Source of the DNA: CBDCVO01 sp965223085
Lineage (GTDB): Bacteria > Pseudomonadota > Gammaproteobacteria > Ga0077536
Reading direction: 5' to 3'
Assembly: GCA_965223085.1 (NCBI GenBank)
Contig: OZ244981.1
Location: 1,984,001-2,048,000 of the forward strand
DNA: 64,000 bases
Positions 17,434 through 26,420 of the stretch are shown in pieces (position 1 is the stretch's first letter; each line of letters begins with the position of its first letter). Below the pieces are notes generated by a model that was not told the DNA's origin, made no database searches, and was given only the letters and a program-made list of their open reading frames with translations. Made by a program: the position numbers and the translations under genes.

Positions 17434-18294
17434 ATGTGTACAACTTGCGGCTGCGGTGAAGGCGAAGTCCAGATCGAGGGCCACGTTCACGCTCGACACG
17501 ACGCGCATAGCGATGAACATCATCACCATGAGCACGGCCACGATCACAGCCAGGGACATGATCACGTACAGGGATCGACACGCACGCACGTATCCGGCAT
17601 CGCGCCGTCGCGGATGGTACAGATCGAACAGGACATCCTCGCTAAAAACAACCGCTATGCCGATGCCAACCGCAGCTGGTTCGCCGCCCGCGGCATTTTG
17701 GCGTTGAATTTACTCTCCAGTCCCGGGGCGGGCAAAACCAGCTTGCTGGCGCGCACCATTCGCGATCTGCAAGGCGCGTTGACGATGGCCGTGATCGAGG
17801 GGGACCAACAAACCAGCCATGACGCAGATCGTATTCGCGCCACCGGGGCTCGGGCGATCCAGATCAATACCGGTAAGGGCTGCCATCTCGATGGGCATAT
17901 GGTCGGGCATGCGTTGCCGACGCTCGCGCCCGCGGACGAGAGTGTGCTGTTTATCGAAAACGTTGGCAATCTCGTTTGTCCTGCCGCTTTTGACCTCGGC
18001 GAAGCGCACAAGGTCGTTATTCTTGCGATCACGGAAGGTGAAGACAAACCCTTGAAGTACCCAGACATGTTTCATGCCGCAGACTTGATATTGCTGAACA
18101 AGATCGATCTCCTGCCGCATCTCGACTTTGACGTCGACCGCTGCATTGACTATGCGCGCCGCGTTAATCCCGGCATCGAGGTAATGCAAGTTTCTGCGAC
18201 CAGCGGTGCGTGTTTGGAGACTTGGTATGAATGGATCCACGCTGCGCGTGAGCGTAGCTCGAGCGGGCGGGCACCACGCGCCGTTGAGGCCTAG
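17434..18294 (+). CDS. hypB: Nickel GTPase HypB
   Basis: A 286-residue GTPase that drives nickel insertion. The N-terminus begins MCTTCGCG, the high-affinity Ni site. It is followed by a His-rich stretch (residues about 20-45, roughly ten His) that can store nickel. The P-loop SSPGAGKTS lies near residue 96, the metal-site GKGCHLDGHM near residue 148, and the base-recognition NKIDLLP near residue 225. A strong AAGGGAGG precedes the start. The gene is intact and 5 bp upstream of hypC. Confidence 0.97.
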   Translation: MCTTCGCGEGEVQIEGHVHARHDAHSDEHHHHEHGHDHSQGHDHVQGSTRTHVSGIAPSRMVQIEQDILAKNNRYADANRSWFAARGILALNLLSSPGAGKTSLLARTIRDLQGALTMAVIEGDQQTSHDADRIRATGARAIQINTGKGCHLDGHMVGHALPTLAPADESVLFIENVGNLVCPAAFDLGEAHKVVILAITEGEDKPLKYPDMFHAADLILLNKIDLLPHLDFDVDRCIDYARRVNPGIEVMQVSATSGACLETWYEWIHAARERSSSGRAPRAVEA

Positions 18295-18299
18295 TCCCG

Positions 18300-18536
18300 A
18301 TGTGCCTTGCTCTACCTGCTAAAGTCATTGCGATAGACACTGTCACGAGCATCGCGACCGTCGCCGTGGGCGCCGTCAAGAAGGACGTTTCCTTGGCGCT
18401 AGTGGAGGATGTGCACGCCGGCGACTATGTGCTTATCCATGTCGGTTACGCGTTGAACAAAATCAGCGAGGAAGAGGCACAAAAGACCCTAGCGTTGTTC
18501 GCGGAGGCCGGGGTGATGGCGGCGGCGTTACGATGA
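18300..18536 (+). CDS. hypC: HypC chaperone
   Basis: A 78-residue HypC with the required MCLALPAKVI N-terminus. It works with HypD on the Fe(CN)2CO precursor and carries it to the large subunit. The conserved GDYVLIHVGYALNKISEEEA region is present. It differs from HupF in length and C-terminus, so the locus has two HypC-type proteins. The stop overlaps hypD by 4 bases. Confidence 0.96.
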   Translation: MCLALPAKVIAIDTVTSIATVAVGAVKKDVSLALVEDVHAGDYVLIHVGYALNKISEEEAQKTLALFAEAGVMAAALR

Positions 18537-19693
18537 AGTACATCGAAGAGTTTCGCGCCAAGGCTTTGGCACAAAAACTCGCCACCGCTATCGCGCGAGA
18601 GGCGCAGGCTGCGCGGCAATATCGTTTGATGGAGTTTTGTGGTGGTCATACCCATGCGATATTCCGTTACGGTGTCCAGGATTTGATGCCGGGAAATGTT
18701 CACTTCATTCATGGACCCGGTTGTCCGGTGTGCGTCTTACCGATTGCGCGGATCGATGATGCGATACGCATGGTGCAGGCGCGCGATGTCATCTTGTGCA
18801 CTTATGGCGATGTGCTACGCGTACCGGCCAGCAAGCGCAACAGCCTGCTCAAGGTCAAGGCTGGCGGCGGCGACGTACGCATGGTTTATTCCACTCAGGA
18901 CGCGCTCAAGATCGCACGCGACAATCCCGGTCGTGAAGTCGTGTTTTTTGCGATCGGTTTCGAGACGACGACGCCGCCAACGGCGGTCGCGATCACACAG
19001 GCGCGGGCCGAGGGGCTGGGTAATTTTTCGGTTTTTTGCAACCACGTTCTAACGCCTGCCGCGATCCAGAATATTCTCGAATCGCCTGAGGTCCGCACGA
19101 TGGGGAGCGTGGCCATCGATGGTTTTCTCGGGCCGGCGCATGTCAGCGCGATTATCGGCTCGCAGCCTTATGAATATTTCGCGGCCGAGTTCCAAAAACC
19201 GGTGGTCATCGCCGGTTTCGAACCGCTGGACGTGATGCAAGCAACGCTGATGCTGCTCAGGCAGCTAAACGAGGGTCGTTACGAGGTCGAAAACGAATAT
19301 ACCCGTGTCGTTAGCCGCGAAGGCAACCGCAAGGCCCAGGTGTTGGTCGCCGAAGTACTGGAACTGAGGCGTGTCTTCGAATGGCGGGGCCTTGGGCAGG
19401 TGCCTTACAGCGCCTTGCGAATCAAGGATACGTTTGCCGAATTCGATGCAGAAAAACGCTTTGCGATCGCGTCGAGTGCAGTGGCTGACGTCAAGGCTTG
19501 CGAGTGCCCGTCTATCTTACGGGGCGTTAAGAAGCCTACTGACTGCAAGTTATTCGGTCGCGTATGCCGACCCGAGAACCCCATGGGTTCGTGCATGGTG
19601 TCCTCCGAAGGCGCCTGCGCTGCATATTGGAGCTTTGGCAGCTTCCGGCATCGCAGTAGCGGATCGGAGATCAAAGCGGGCGCGCTCGCATGA
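18533..19693 (+). CDS. hypD: HypD, Fe-S scaffold for Fe(CN)2CO assembly
   Basis: A 386-residue HypD on which the iron-dicyanide-carbonyl unit is assembled. Signature motifs are present in order: FCGGHTHAIFRYG (Cys near residue 36), GPGCPVCVLP (about residue 64), the GFETTTPPTA loop (near residue 142), and the C-terminal [4Fe-4S] ligands in CECPSILRG, CKLFGRVC, GSCMVSSEGAC. Start and stop overlap hypC and hypE by 4 bases each, so the three are translationally coupled. Confidence 0.97.
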   Translation: MKYIEEFRAKALAQKLATAIAREAQAARQYRLMEFCGGHTHAIFRYGVQDLMPGNVHFIHGPGCPVCVLPIARIDDAIRMVQARDVILCTYGDVLRVPASKRNSLLKVKAGGGDVRMVYSTQDALKIARDNPGREVVFFAIGFETTTPPTAVAITQARAEGLGNFSVFCNHVLTPAAIQNILESPEVRTMGSVAIDGFLGPAHVSAIIGSQPYEYFAAEFQKPVVIAGFEPLDVMQATLMLLRQLNEGRYEVENEYTRVVSREGNRKAQVLVAEVLELRRVFEWRGLGQVPYSALRIKDTFAEFDAEKRFAIASSAVADVKACECPSILRGVKKPTDCKLFGRVCRPENPMGSCMVSSEGACAAYWSFGSFRHRSSGSEIKAGALA

Positions 19694-20739
19694 ACGTTGC
19701 GACCGCAAGATTTCCGCTGCGCCTCGACACGAAACGCGGCGTTGTCGATATGAGCCACGGGAGCGGTGGCCGCGCCATGGCACAATTGATCGAGGAGCTT
19801 TTCATCCCCCATTTCGACAATGCTCTGTTACAGCAGTCTAATGACCAAGCCGTGTTGCCGGTGACGCCCGGACGCATGGTAATGAGTACCGACGGTCATG
19901 TGATTTCGCCGCTGTTTTTCCCCGGTGGGGATATCGGCACGCTGGCGGTGCACGGTAGCGTGAACGATGTCGCGATGTCGGGAGCGCAGCCCTTATACCT
20001 GTCCGCCGGCTTTATCCTCGAAGAAGGATTGCCCTTGGCACAGCTTGAGCAGATCGTCATCAGCATGGCAAACGCGGCCTCGGCCTGTGCGGTGTCGATC
20101 GTGACCGGCGATACCAAGGTTGTGGAGAAAGGTAAGGGCGACGGCGTCTTTATCACGACAACTGGCGTCGGGGTGGTAGCCGACGGCATCGCTATTTCTG
20201 GTGATCTTGCTCGGCCGGGGGATGTGATCATCATCAACGGCAGCATCGGCGATCATGGGGTGGCGGTGATGTCGAGCCGCGAGAACCTCGAATTCGAAAC
20301 CACCATCGAATCTGACTGTGCACCCTTGCACACCTTGGTCGCGGATATGATCGCGACTAGCCCCGAGATCCATTGCCTGCGCGATCCGACCCGTGGCGGC
20401 TTGGCCACAACGCTAAACGAGCTGGCACAGCAATCGGGGGTCGGGATGAAACTGCGGGAGCTCGACATCCCGATCAAACCGGGTGTCAGCGCCGCGTGCG
20501 AGCTATTGGGCCTCGATCCCCTGTATGTCGCAAACGAGGGTAAGCTGATCTGCGTCTGTCCGGCCGCAGTTGCGGCACCGATGCTAGCGACGATGCGACG
20601 CCATCCATTGGGACGCGAGTCCGCCATCATCGGTGAAGTGATAGCTGACGAATTTGGCTTCGTGCACATGGAGACGGGGTTCGGCGGTAACCGCGTAGTT
20701 GATTGGCTGGCCGGTGAGCAACTACCACGGATCTGCTAA
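19690..20739 (+). CDS. hypE: HypE, cyanide-ligand synthesis
   Basis: A 349-residue PurM/ThiL-like enzyme that dehydrates the C-terminal thiocarboxamide to thiocyanate for the CN ligands. The N-terminal SHGSGGRAM motif, the VGDTKVVEKGKGDGVFI-type segment (about residue 140) and the terminal PRIC with the essential last Cys are all present. It receives the carbamoyl group from HypF, which is encoded at the end of the locus. It is followed by 100 bp before hypX. Confidence 0.97.
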   Translation: MNVATARFPLRLDTKRGVVDMSHGSGGRAMAQLIEELFIPHFDNALLQQSNDQAVLPVTPGRMVMSTDGHVISPLFFPGGDIGTLAVHGSVNDVAMSGAQPLYLSAGFILEEGLPLAQLEQIVISMANAASACAVSIVTGDTKVVEKGKGDGVFITTTGVGVVADGIAISGDLARPGDVIIINGSIGDHGVAVMSSRENLEFETTIESDCAPLHTLVADMIATSPEIHCLRDPTRGGLATTLNELAQQSGVGMKLRELDIPIKPGVSAACELLGLDPLYVANEGKLICVCPAAVAAPMLATMRRHPLGRESAIIGEVIADEFGFVHMETGFGGNRVVDWLAGEQLPRIC

Positions 20740-20755
20740 GGAGCTGCAACCGACA

Positions 20756-20839
20756 ATGGGCAAGCAAGGACAAGCATACGGCGAGCCGCACGCAATCCCA
20801 ACGCCGCCGCCCCGAGCCGCATACGCGGCGGTAATGTAG
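20756..20839 (+). CDS. Possible 27-codon leader reading frame before hypX
   Basis: Between hypE and hypX, an ATG at 20756 opens 27 codons rich in Pro, Ala and Gly, ending in TAG two bases before the hypX ATG. An AAGGAG lies 12 bases upstream of its start. This could couple hypX translation or be chance; no homology is recognised. The strength of evidence is low. Confidence 0.25.
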   Translation: MGKQGQAYGEPHAIPTPPPRAAYAAVM

Positions 20840-20841
20840 GC

Positions 20842-22554
20842 ATGCGTATCCTGTTCCTGATCCACAGCTTCAATAGCCTCAGTCAGCGGCTATATGTCGA
20901 GCTCGAGGCCCGAGGGCATGATGTCTCAGTGGAGTTCGACATCAACGATACCGTGAGTCTCGAAGCCGTGGAACTATTTCACCCTGATCTCATCATTGCG
21001 CCGTTTTTGAAACGGGCGATCCCGGAGAGCATTTGGCGTCGGTACATTTGTCTCGTTGTTCATCCCGGTATCATCGGCGACCGCGGCCCGTCGGCCCTCG
21101 ACTGGGCTATTCTCAACGACGAATCTCGCTGGGGCGTGACCATCCTGCAAGCCAACGGCGAGATGGATAGCGGGGATATCTGGGCAAGCGTGGAATTTCC
21201 AATGCGTCAAGCCAGCAAGGCGAGCCTCTATCGTGGGGAGGTTAGCGACGCGGCGGTCCAAGGCCTCATGACGGCGATTGCGGCTTACGGGCGCGATGAT
21301 TTCAAACCGACACCATTGGATCGCATAACGGACTCGGTGCGTGGCCGAGCACGGCCCTTGCTTAGCCAACGTGATCGCGCCATCGACTGGCAACGCGACG
21401 ACAGTGCCACGGTCATGCGTAAGATCCGCAGCGCCGATGGCGTCCCGGGTGTTCTCGATAGCCTGTGTGGGCGCGAGCTCTATCTCTATGACGCCCGGCG
21501 CGAGGCGACGTTGCGCGGTCCGGCGGGGGCACTGATCGCGCGTTGTGGCCCCGCCGTTTGCCGTGCGACATGCGATGGCGCGGTATGGATCGGTCACGTT
21601 CGTGATCCCCATGGTGCCCACCCCTTCAAACTGCCGGCCACCCAGGTCTTGGTGGATCAGCTGGGTGCGTTAGCCTCGATCGTGGCCGACGAGAACAGTG
21701 GCTATCGGGAGATCTGGTACGAAGAAACCGCGGGCATTGGTTATCTTTATTTCGATTTCTACAACGGCGCGATGAATGTCGCCCAATGCCAGCGTCTCCG
21801 GGAGGCCTTCATTGCTGCCCGTGAACGCGACACCAACATAATCGTGCTGATGGGCGGGGCGGATTTTTGGTCCAACGGCATGCATCTGAACTGCATCGAG
21901 GCGGCGAGCAGTGCGGCGGACAGTTCCTGGGAAAATATCAACGCCATCGACGACCTCGCGCTCGAGATCATCACCACCGGAACCCATTTGACGGTCGCTG
22001 CTTTGCACGCCAACGCGGGTGCGGGCGGCGTCTTTCTGGCGCGCGCCGCCGATCAGGTTTGGGCCGCACGATCGGTGGTCTTGAATCCCCATTATAAAGA
22101 TATGGGCAATCTCTATGGTTCGGAGTACTGGAGCTATTTGTTACCTAAATACGCGGGTGTCGAGAACGCTGCGCGTATTTCCGCTGCGCGCCTACCCATG
22201 GGGTCACCCGAGGCGTGCCGCGTGGGCTTGGTAGATGTCCTCATCGAGGCGGGACGAAGCGGTCTTCGCGACGCCATCCAGGACCAGGCTTGCACCCTGC
22301 TGGCGAGCGGCGACTTGGACGCGCGTCTCGATGCCAAGCGCCGGCAGCGCGAAGCGGATGAGCTTGAGAAACCCTTGGCGCAATACCGTGAAGAAGAGCT
22401 GGCGCAAATGAAGCTCAATTTCTACGGCTTCGATCCCAGCTACCATGTTGCCCGCTACAACTTTGTCCACAAGATCGCCAAATCACGTACACCTATAACT
22501 ATCGCCCGCCACCGTAACCAACAGTGGCTCAATATTGCGAGGGACGCATCATGA
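20842..22554 (+). CDS. hypX: HypX/HoxX, CO-ligand synthesis under aerobic conditions
   Basis: A 570-residue two-domain protein. The N-terminal half resembles formyl-tetrahydrofolate hydrolases or transferases (HPGIIGDRGPSALDWAI region, with the following GVTILQA…MDSGDIW). The C-terminal half resembles the enoyl-CoA hydratase/crotonase fold (GGADFWSNGMHLN and HANAGAGGVFLA segments). HypX takes a formyl group and releases CO for the active-site ligand in air-grown cells; it is found with oxygen-tolerant hydrogenases, as here. The gene overlaps hoxA by 4 bases. Confidence 0.93.
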   Translation: MRILFLIHSFNSLSQRLYVELEARGHDVSVEFDINDTVSLEAVELFHPDLIIAPFLKRAIPESIWRRYICLVVHPGIIGDRGPSALDWAILNDESRWGVTILQANGEMDSGDIWASVEFPMRQASKASLYRGEVSDAAVQGLMTAIAAYGRDDFKPTPLDRITDSVRGRARPLLSQRDRAIDWQRDDSATVMRKIRSADGVPGVLDSLCGRELYLYDARREATLRGPAGALIARCGPAVCRATCDGAVWIGHVRDPHGAHPFKLPATQVLVDQLGALASIVADENSGYREIWYEETAGIGYLYFDFYNGAMNVAQCQRLREAFIAARERDTNIIVLMGGADFWSNGMHLNCIEAASSAADSSWENINAIDDLALEIITTGTHLTVAALHANAGAGGVFLARAADQVWAARSVVLNPHYKDMGNLYGSEYWSYLLPKYAGVENAARISAARLPMGSPEACRVGLVDVLIEAGRSGLRDAIQDQACTLLASGDLDARLDAKRRQREADELEKPLAQYREEELAQMKLNFYGFDPSYHVARYNFVHKIAKSRTPITIARHRNQQWLNIARDAS

Positions 22555-24023
22555 CAAGCATGCCAACCGTATTAATCGTCGATGATGAAGTACGTAGTCT
22601 CGAGACGCTAGCGCGGATCCTGGATGAAGAATTCGAGGTGAAAACTTCCGCTAACGTATCCGTGGCGCGAGAAATACTGGCGAGTGAATCGGTGCAGATT
22701 CTGCTTTGTGACCAACGCATGCCGGAAATGAGTGGCGTCGAGTTTCTCGCCTCGGTCAAAGATCCCTACCCCGATGTGATTCGTATCATCATCTCGGGTT
22801 ACACCGACGCTAACGATATTATCGACGCAATCAATGATGCCGGCATCTATCAATACATTACCAAACCTTGGCACCCGGACAATCTGCTCTTGACTTTGCG
22901 TAATGCGGCGCATATGTACGCGCTCCAGCAGCAGAGTGCGTTATTGTCGGTTGAATTGAAGATGTCTCCGCAGCACGTTGAAAAAGACCTGGTGGAGAAG
23001 AAGCGGTCTTTGCGGCGGCACTATCAATCCGACGACGGCATCGTGCGAGCCAAGGAAAGCTGTATCAACGATATCTGCGCTAAGATCGAACGCGTCGCCG
23101 CCTACGATATCTCGGTTTTGCTGATCGGCGAATCTGGTACCGGCAAAGAACTGGCGGCGCGCGCCCTGCATTACAATAGTCCACGCTGGGATAAACCCTT
23201 TATCACCGAAAATTGTGCCGCGATGCCGGACGATCTGCTCGAAAGCGAGTTGTTCGGTTATCGCAAGGGCGCTTTTACCGGTGCGGTTGAGGATCGGGTG
23301 GGTTTGTTTGAGCGCGCCAATGGCGGCACCGTGTTTCTGGATGAGATCGGCGAAGTATCGCCCGCTTTTCAGGTTAAATTACTACGCGCGCTGCAGGAAG
23401 GCGAGATTCGTCCGCTCGGTAGCAATCGCACCAGAAAGATCAATGTCCGCGTTATCGCGGCGACCAATCGTGACCTCGACAAGGATCTAGTCAGCGGGCG
23501 TTTCCGGGAAGACTTGTATTATCGTCTGGCAACCGTCGTGATCAAAATGCCGTCACTACGTGAACGCGTTTGCGATATACCTATTCTTGCCAACTATCTG
23601 CTAGAGCACGCGATGCATCAGCTGGGTAAGACCGTGCAAGGTTATACCGATGAGGCGATCAATTGCATGCAGACTTACCATTGGCCAGGCAATGTGCGTG
23701 AAATGCAAAACGAGATCCAGCACATGCTGGTCATGTGCGAGGATGAGTTGATCGGTGCGGATCTCCTCTCGCCCAAGGTGCTGCATGCTGCGCCCGAGGA
23801 AGAAGAAGCCGAGCTGGAAATGTTGTCGCGCTTGAATGGTTCGCTGAAGCAACGCATCGAAGCGCTAGAGGCCAGGATCCTCAAAGAGATCTTGATCCGC
23901 CATCGCTGGAACAAGAGCCGGGCCGCGCGGGAATTAGGTTTATCCCGCGTCGGTTTGCGCAGCAAGCTCGAGCGCTACGGTCTCGAAAAAGTCGAGCAGC
24001 TCAAACGAGCTGCGACCTCATAG
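22551..24023 (+). CDS. hoxA: HoxA/HupR, NtrC-type sigma-54 activator
   Basis: A 490-residue transcription activator with three parts. The receiver domain (residues 1-120) has phospho-acceptor Asp in LLCDQRMPEMSG. The AAA+ sigma-54 interaction domain (about 170-400) has Walker A GESGTGKE, the sigma-54-contacting GAFTGA loop, and Walker B VFLDEIGE. A Fis-type helix-turn-helix lies at the C-terminus (NKSRAARELGLSRVGLRSKLER). The ATG at 22551 is chosen because it overlaps the hypX stop (ATGA) and starts the receiver fold. HoxA should activate the two -24/-12 promoters found here; HoxJ inhibits it when H2 is absent. Confidence 0.95.
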   Translation: MTSMPTVLIVDDEVRSLETLARILDEEFEVKTSANVSVAREILASESVQILLCDQRMPEMSGVEFLASVKDPYPDVIRIIISGYTDANDIIDAINDAGIYQYITKPWHPDNLLLTLRNAAHMYALQQQSALLSVELKMSPQHVEKDLVEKKRSLRRHYQSDDGIVRAKESCINDICAKIERVAAYDISVLLIGESGTGKELAARALHYNSPRWDKPFITENCAAMPDDLLESELFGYRKGAFTGAVEDRVGLFERANGGTVFLDEIGEVSPAFQVKLLRALQEGEIRPLGSNRTRKINVRVIAATNRDLDKDLVSGRFREDLYYRLATVVIKMPSLRERVCDIPILANYLLEHAMHQLGKTVQGYTDEAINCMQTYHWPGNVREMQNEIQHMLVMCEDELIGADLLSPKVLHAAPEEEEAELEMLSRLNGSLKQRIEALEARILKEILIRHRWNKSRAARELGLSRVGLRSKLERYGLEKVEQLKRAATS

Positions 24024-24033
24024 ACTCAAGATT

Positions 24034-25407
24034 ATGACAGCAACGACACACGAATGGGGTCTCGAGGATTCTGCGCGGCTCGTCTCGGTAGGCGAACTGG
24101 CGCTAGCGCCGGCGACCGAAGCTGCTTGGATCGACGTTATCCAGCAGATGGACCGGGTGTATGCCGACCTGGTTCGTTATCAGGTTGAACTGGAAGAGAA
24201 GAATTCAGCGCTCGAGGATGCCGAGGCTTTTATTCGCAGCGTCCAGTCTTCGATGGCCGATGTTTTGATCGTGTGTGACAGCGAGGGCCGCATACAGGAA
24301 GTGAACAAGGCGACGGAAGACTTCGTCGGTCGCGCCACAGACGAACTTTGTGGTTTGCCGTTGGAAGAATTGTTCGAGCCGGCATTTCAGGCGATCGTTA
24401 AACAGTTCGCGAGACAGGTAGCGCATAAGGATATTATCGACTGCGAAGTTAATCTACGCGACGCCCGCGGCCAGCCGCTACCCTTGTCGATCAATTGTTC
24501 GTCGCGCCACGACCATAAGCGGCGTCCCGTCGGCATGGTCTTGATCGGCAGGCCGTTGGGTGAGCTGCACCGCGCATACGATGAGCTGAACCTGACCCTA
24601 CAGGAACTAAAGCAGACGCAAAGTCGCCTCGTGCAATCGGAAAAGATGGCTTCGCTCGGTCGCTTGGTCGCGGGGGTTGCCCACGAACTGAACAATCCTA
24701 TCAGCTTCGTGTTTGGCAATATGCATGCCTTGAAACAATACGGTCGTCGGCTCGTGCGGTATATGGATGCGCTGGATGCTTGCCCGGTACCAGAGGCGGT
24801 GCGGCAGTTACGGGAAACCTTAAAGATCGATCGCATCATGGAGGATATCGGATCCTTGATCGATGGCACTTTGGAAGGTGCGGAGCGGGTCAGCAACATT
24901 GTCCAAGACCTGCGCTGTTACTCGGGTGGGCAGATGGAGGAACAGTCGACTTTCGATTTGGCGCTTGTCTGCGAAAAGGCTGCCGAATGGGTGCTCAAGG
25001 CCTCGACATTCAAACCGACCATTGACATTAAGATCGCCCACGGCTTGTCGGTGACGGCACGTAGGGGCCATGTTCACCAGATTCTGGTTAATCTGATCCA
25101 GAATGCGTTCGATGCCGTGGAGCGGCAGCCGGACCCGATGATCAGCATCCGTGCTGACGTCGGCGAACACCAGTGGTGGGTGGAAGTCTTGGACAACGGT
25201 CCTGGGTTGACGGACGCAGAGTTGAGCTGCGTATTTGATCCCTTCTATACCAACAAGCCGGTGGGCAAGGGCACTGGGCTCGGCTTATACATTAGTTACG
25301 ATTTTGCGTTAAACCAGGGCGGCGAGTTGCAGGCGGGTAATCGCGCGCATGGCGGTGCGGTATTCAGGCTGAGCTTGCCGCTCACGACAGCAGACAGCAA
25401 TGAATGA
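24034..25407 (+). CDS. hoxJ: HoxJ/HupT, H2-signalling histidine kinase
   Basis: A 457-residue cytosolic kinase with no membrane helices. An N-terminal coiled segment (VRYQVELEEKNSALEDAEAFIRS) leads into a PAS domain at about residues 70-170. The H-box GVAHELNNPISF lies near residue 215, and the ATP-binding domain shows N-box NLIQNAFDAV, DNGPGL and GKGTGLGLYIS. All catalytic motifs are intact, unlike the mutated HoxJ of Ralstonia eutropha H16. The PAS domain is the contact for the HoxBC sensor. It overlaps hoxB by 8 bases. Confidence 0.93.
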   Translation: MTATTHEWGLEDSARLVSVGELALAPATEAAWIDVIQQMDRVYADLVRYQVELEEKNSALEDAEAFIRSVQSSMADVLIVCDSEGRIQEVNKATEDFVGRATDELCGLPLEELFEPAFQAIVKQFARQVAHKDIIDCEVNLRDARGQPLPLSINCSSRHDHKRRPVGMVLIGRPLGELHRAYDELNLTLQELKQTQSRLVQSEKMASLGRLVAGVAHELNNPISFVFGNMHALKQYGRRLVRYMDALDACPVPEAVRQLRETLKIDRIMEDIGSLIDGTLEGAERVSNIVQDLRCYSGGQMEEQSTFDLALVCEKAAEWVLKASTFKPTIDIKIAHGLSVTARRGHVHQILVNLIQNAFDAVERQPDPMISIRADVGEHQWWVEVLDNGPGLTDAELSCVFDPFYTNKPVGKGTGLGLYISYDFALNQGGELQAGNRAHGGAVFRLSLPLTTADSNE

Positions 25408-26413
25408 TCCGCGACCATGGCACCTCGTGTGGTTGCAATCGGGTGGTTGCGGCGGCTGCAGTTTGTCTCTGTTCGGGGCCGAAGCACCGGACTTCGTGAC
25501 TCTGTTGGAAAGCGCGGGCATCAAGGTACTGTGGCATCCGTCTCTGAGCGAGGCCTGCGGAGAAGACTATCGGCGGTTGATAGCCCGGGTCCTGAATGGG
25601 GACATCCCGCTGGACTTACTCTGTCTAGAGGGATCCGTGATCCGTGGCCCTCATGGCAGCGGCCGCTTCCATGTTCACGCCGGCAGTAATCAACCGATGA
25701 AGGATCATATCGCGGCCTTAGCCGCCAAGGCTCGCTATGTCGTGTCGGTGGGTAGCTGCGCGGCCTTCGGTGGCATCACCGCCGCCGGTGAGAACGTGAT
25801 CGAGGCGTGCGGACTGCAATACGATGGTGACAAACTCGGTGGATTGTTAGGCGGCGAGTTTCGCGCCGGGGCCGGATTACCGGTGGTCAATATCAGCGGT
25901 TGTCCCACACATCCCAACTGGGTGACCGAGACCCTGGCACATATCGCGCAAGGTAACTTTTCCGCTGCGGAAATGGATCAGCTGAATCGACCGCGAAGCT
26001 ATACCGATCATCTGGTGCATCATGGTTGCACGCGCAATGAGTACTACGAATTTAAGGCTAGCGCGGAAAAGCCATCGGATCTCGGCTGCATGATGGAAAA
26101 CATGGGTTGTCTCGGCACCCAAGCCCACGCCGACTGCAACACACGCCTGTGGAATGGCACGGGTTCGTGCTTGCGTGGTGGTTATGCTTGCATCAACTGC
26201 ACCGCACCCGAATTCGAGGAGCCTGGCCACGCGTTCACCCAAACGCCGAAGGTCGGCGGTATCCCGGTCGGTTTACCGACCGATATGCCGAAGGCCTGGT
26301 TCGTAGCGTTGGCGTCTCTGTCGAAAGCCGCAACACCTAAGCGCTTGCGCAAAAACGCAGTATCGGATCGCATTGTCGTGCCGCCCCGTGGGGCTACTCG
26401 CAATAAGCCATGA
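25400..26413 (+). CDS. hoxB: Regulatory (H2-sensing) hydrogenase small subunit
   Basis: A 337-residue HoxB/HupU. It has no Tat signal: the protein begins directly with the WLQSGGCGGCSLSLFG proximal-cluster segment. The other cluster ligands are present (VGSCAAFGGI, ISGCPTHP, HHGCTRNEYYE, CLGTQAHADC, CINCTAPEF). The proximal site is of the standard type without the two extra cysteines of HupS. With HoxC it forms a slow, oxygen-insensitive hydrogenase that reports H2 to HoxJ. The start overlaps hoxJ. Confidence 0.94.
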   Translation: MNDPRPWHLVWLQSGGCGGCSLSLFGAEAPDFVTLLESAGIKVLWHPSLSEACGEDYRRLIARVLNGDIPLDLLCLEGSVIRGPHGSGRFHVHAGSNQPMKDHIAALAAKARYVVSVGSCAAFGGITAAGENVIEACGLQYDGDKLGGLLGGEFRAGAGLPVVNISGCPTHPNWVTETLAHIAQGNFSAAEMDQLNRPRSYTDHLVHHGCTRNEYYEFKASAEKPSDLGCMMENMGCLGTQAHADCNTRLWNGTGSCLRGGYACINCTAPEFEEPGHAFTQTPKVGGIPVGLPTDMPKAWFVALASLSKAATPKRLRKNAVSDRIVVPPRGATRNKP

Positions 26414-26420
26414 CGTTGTG

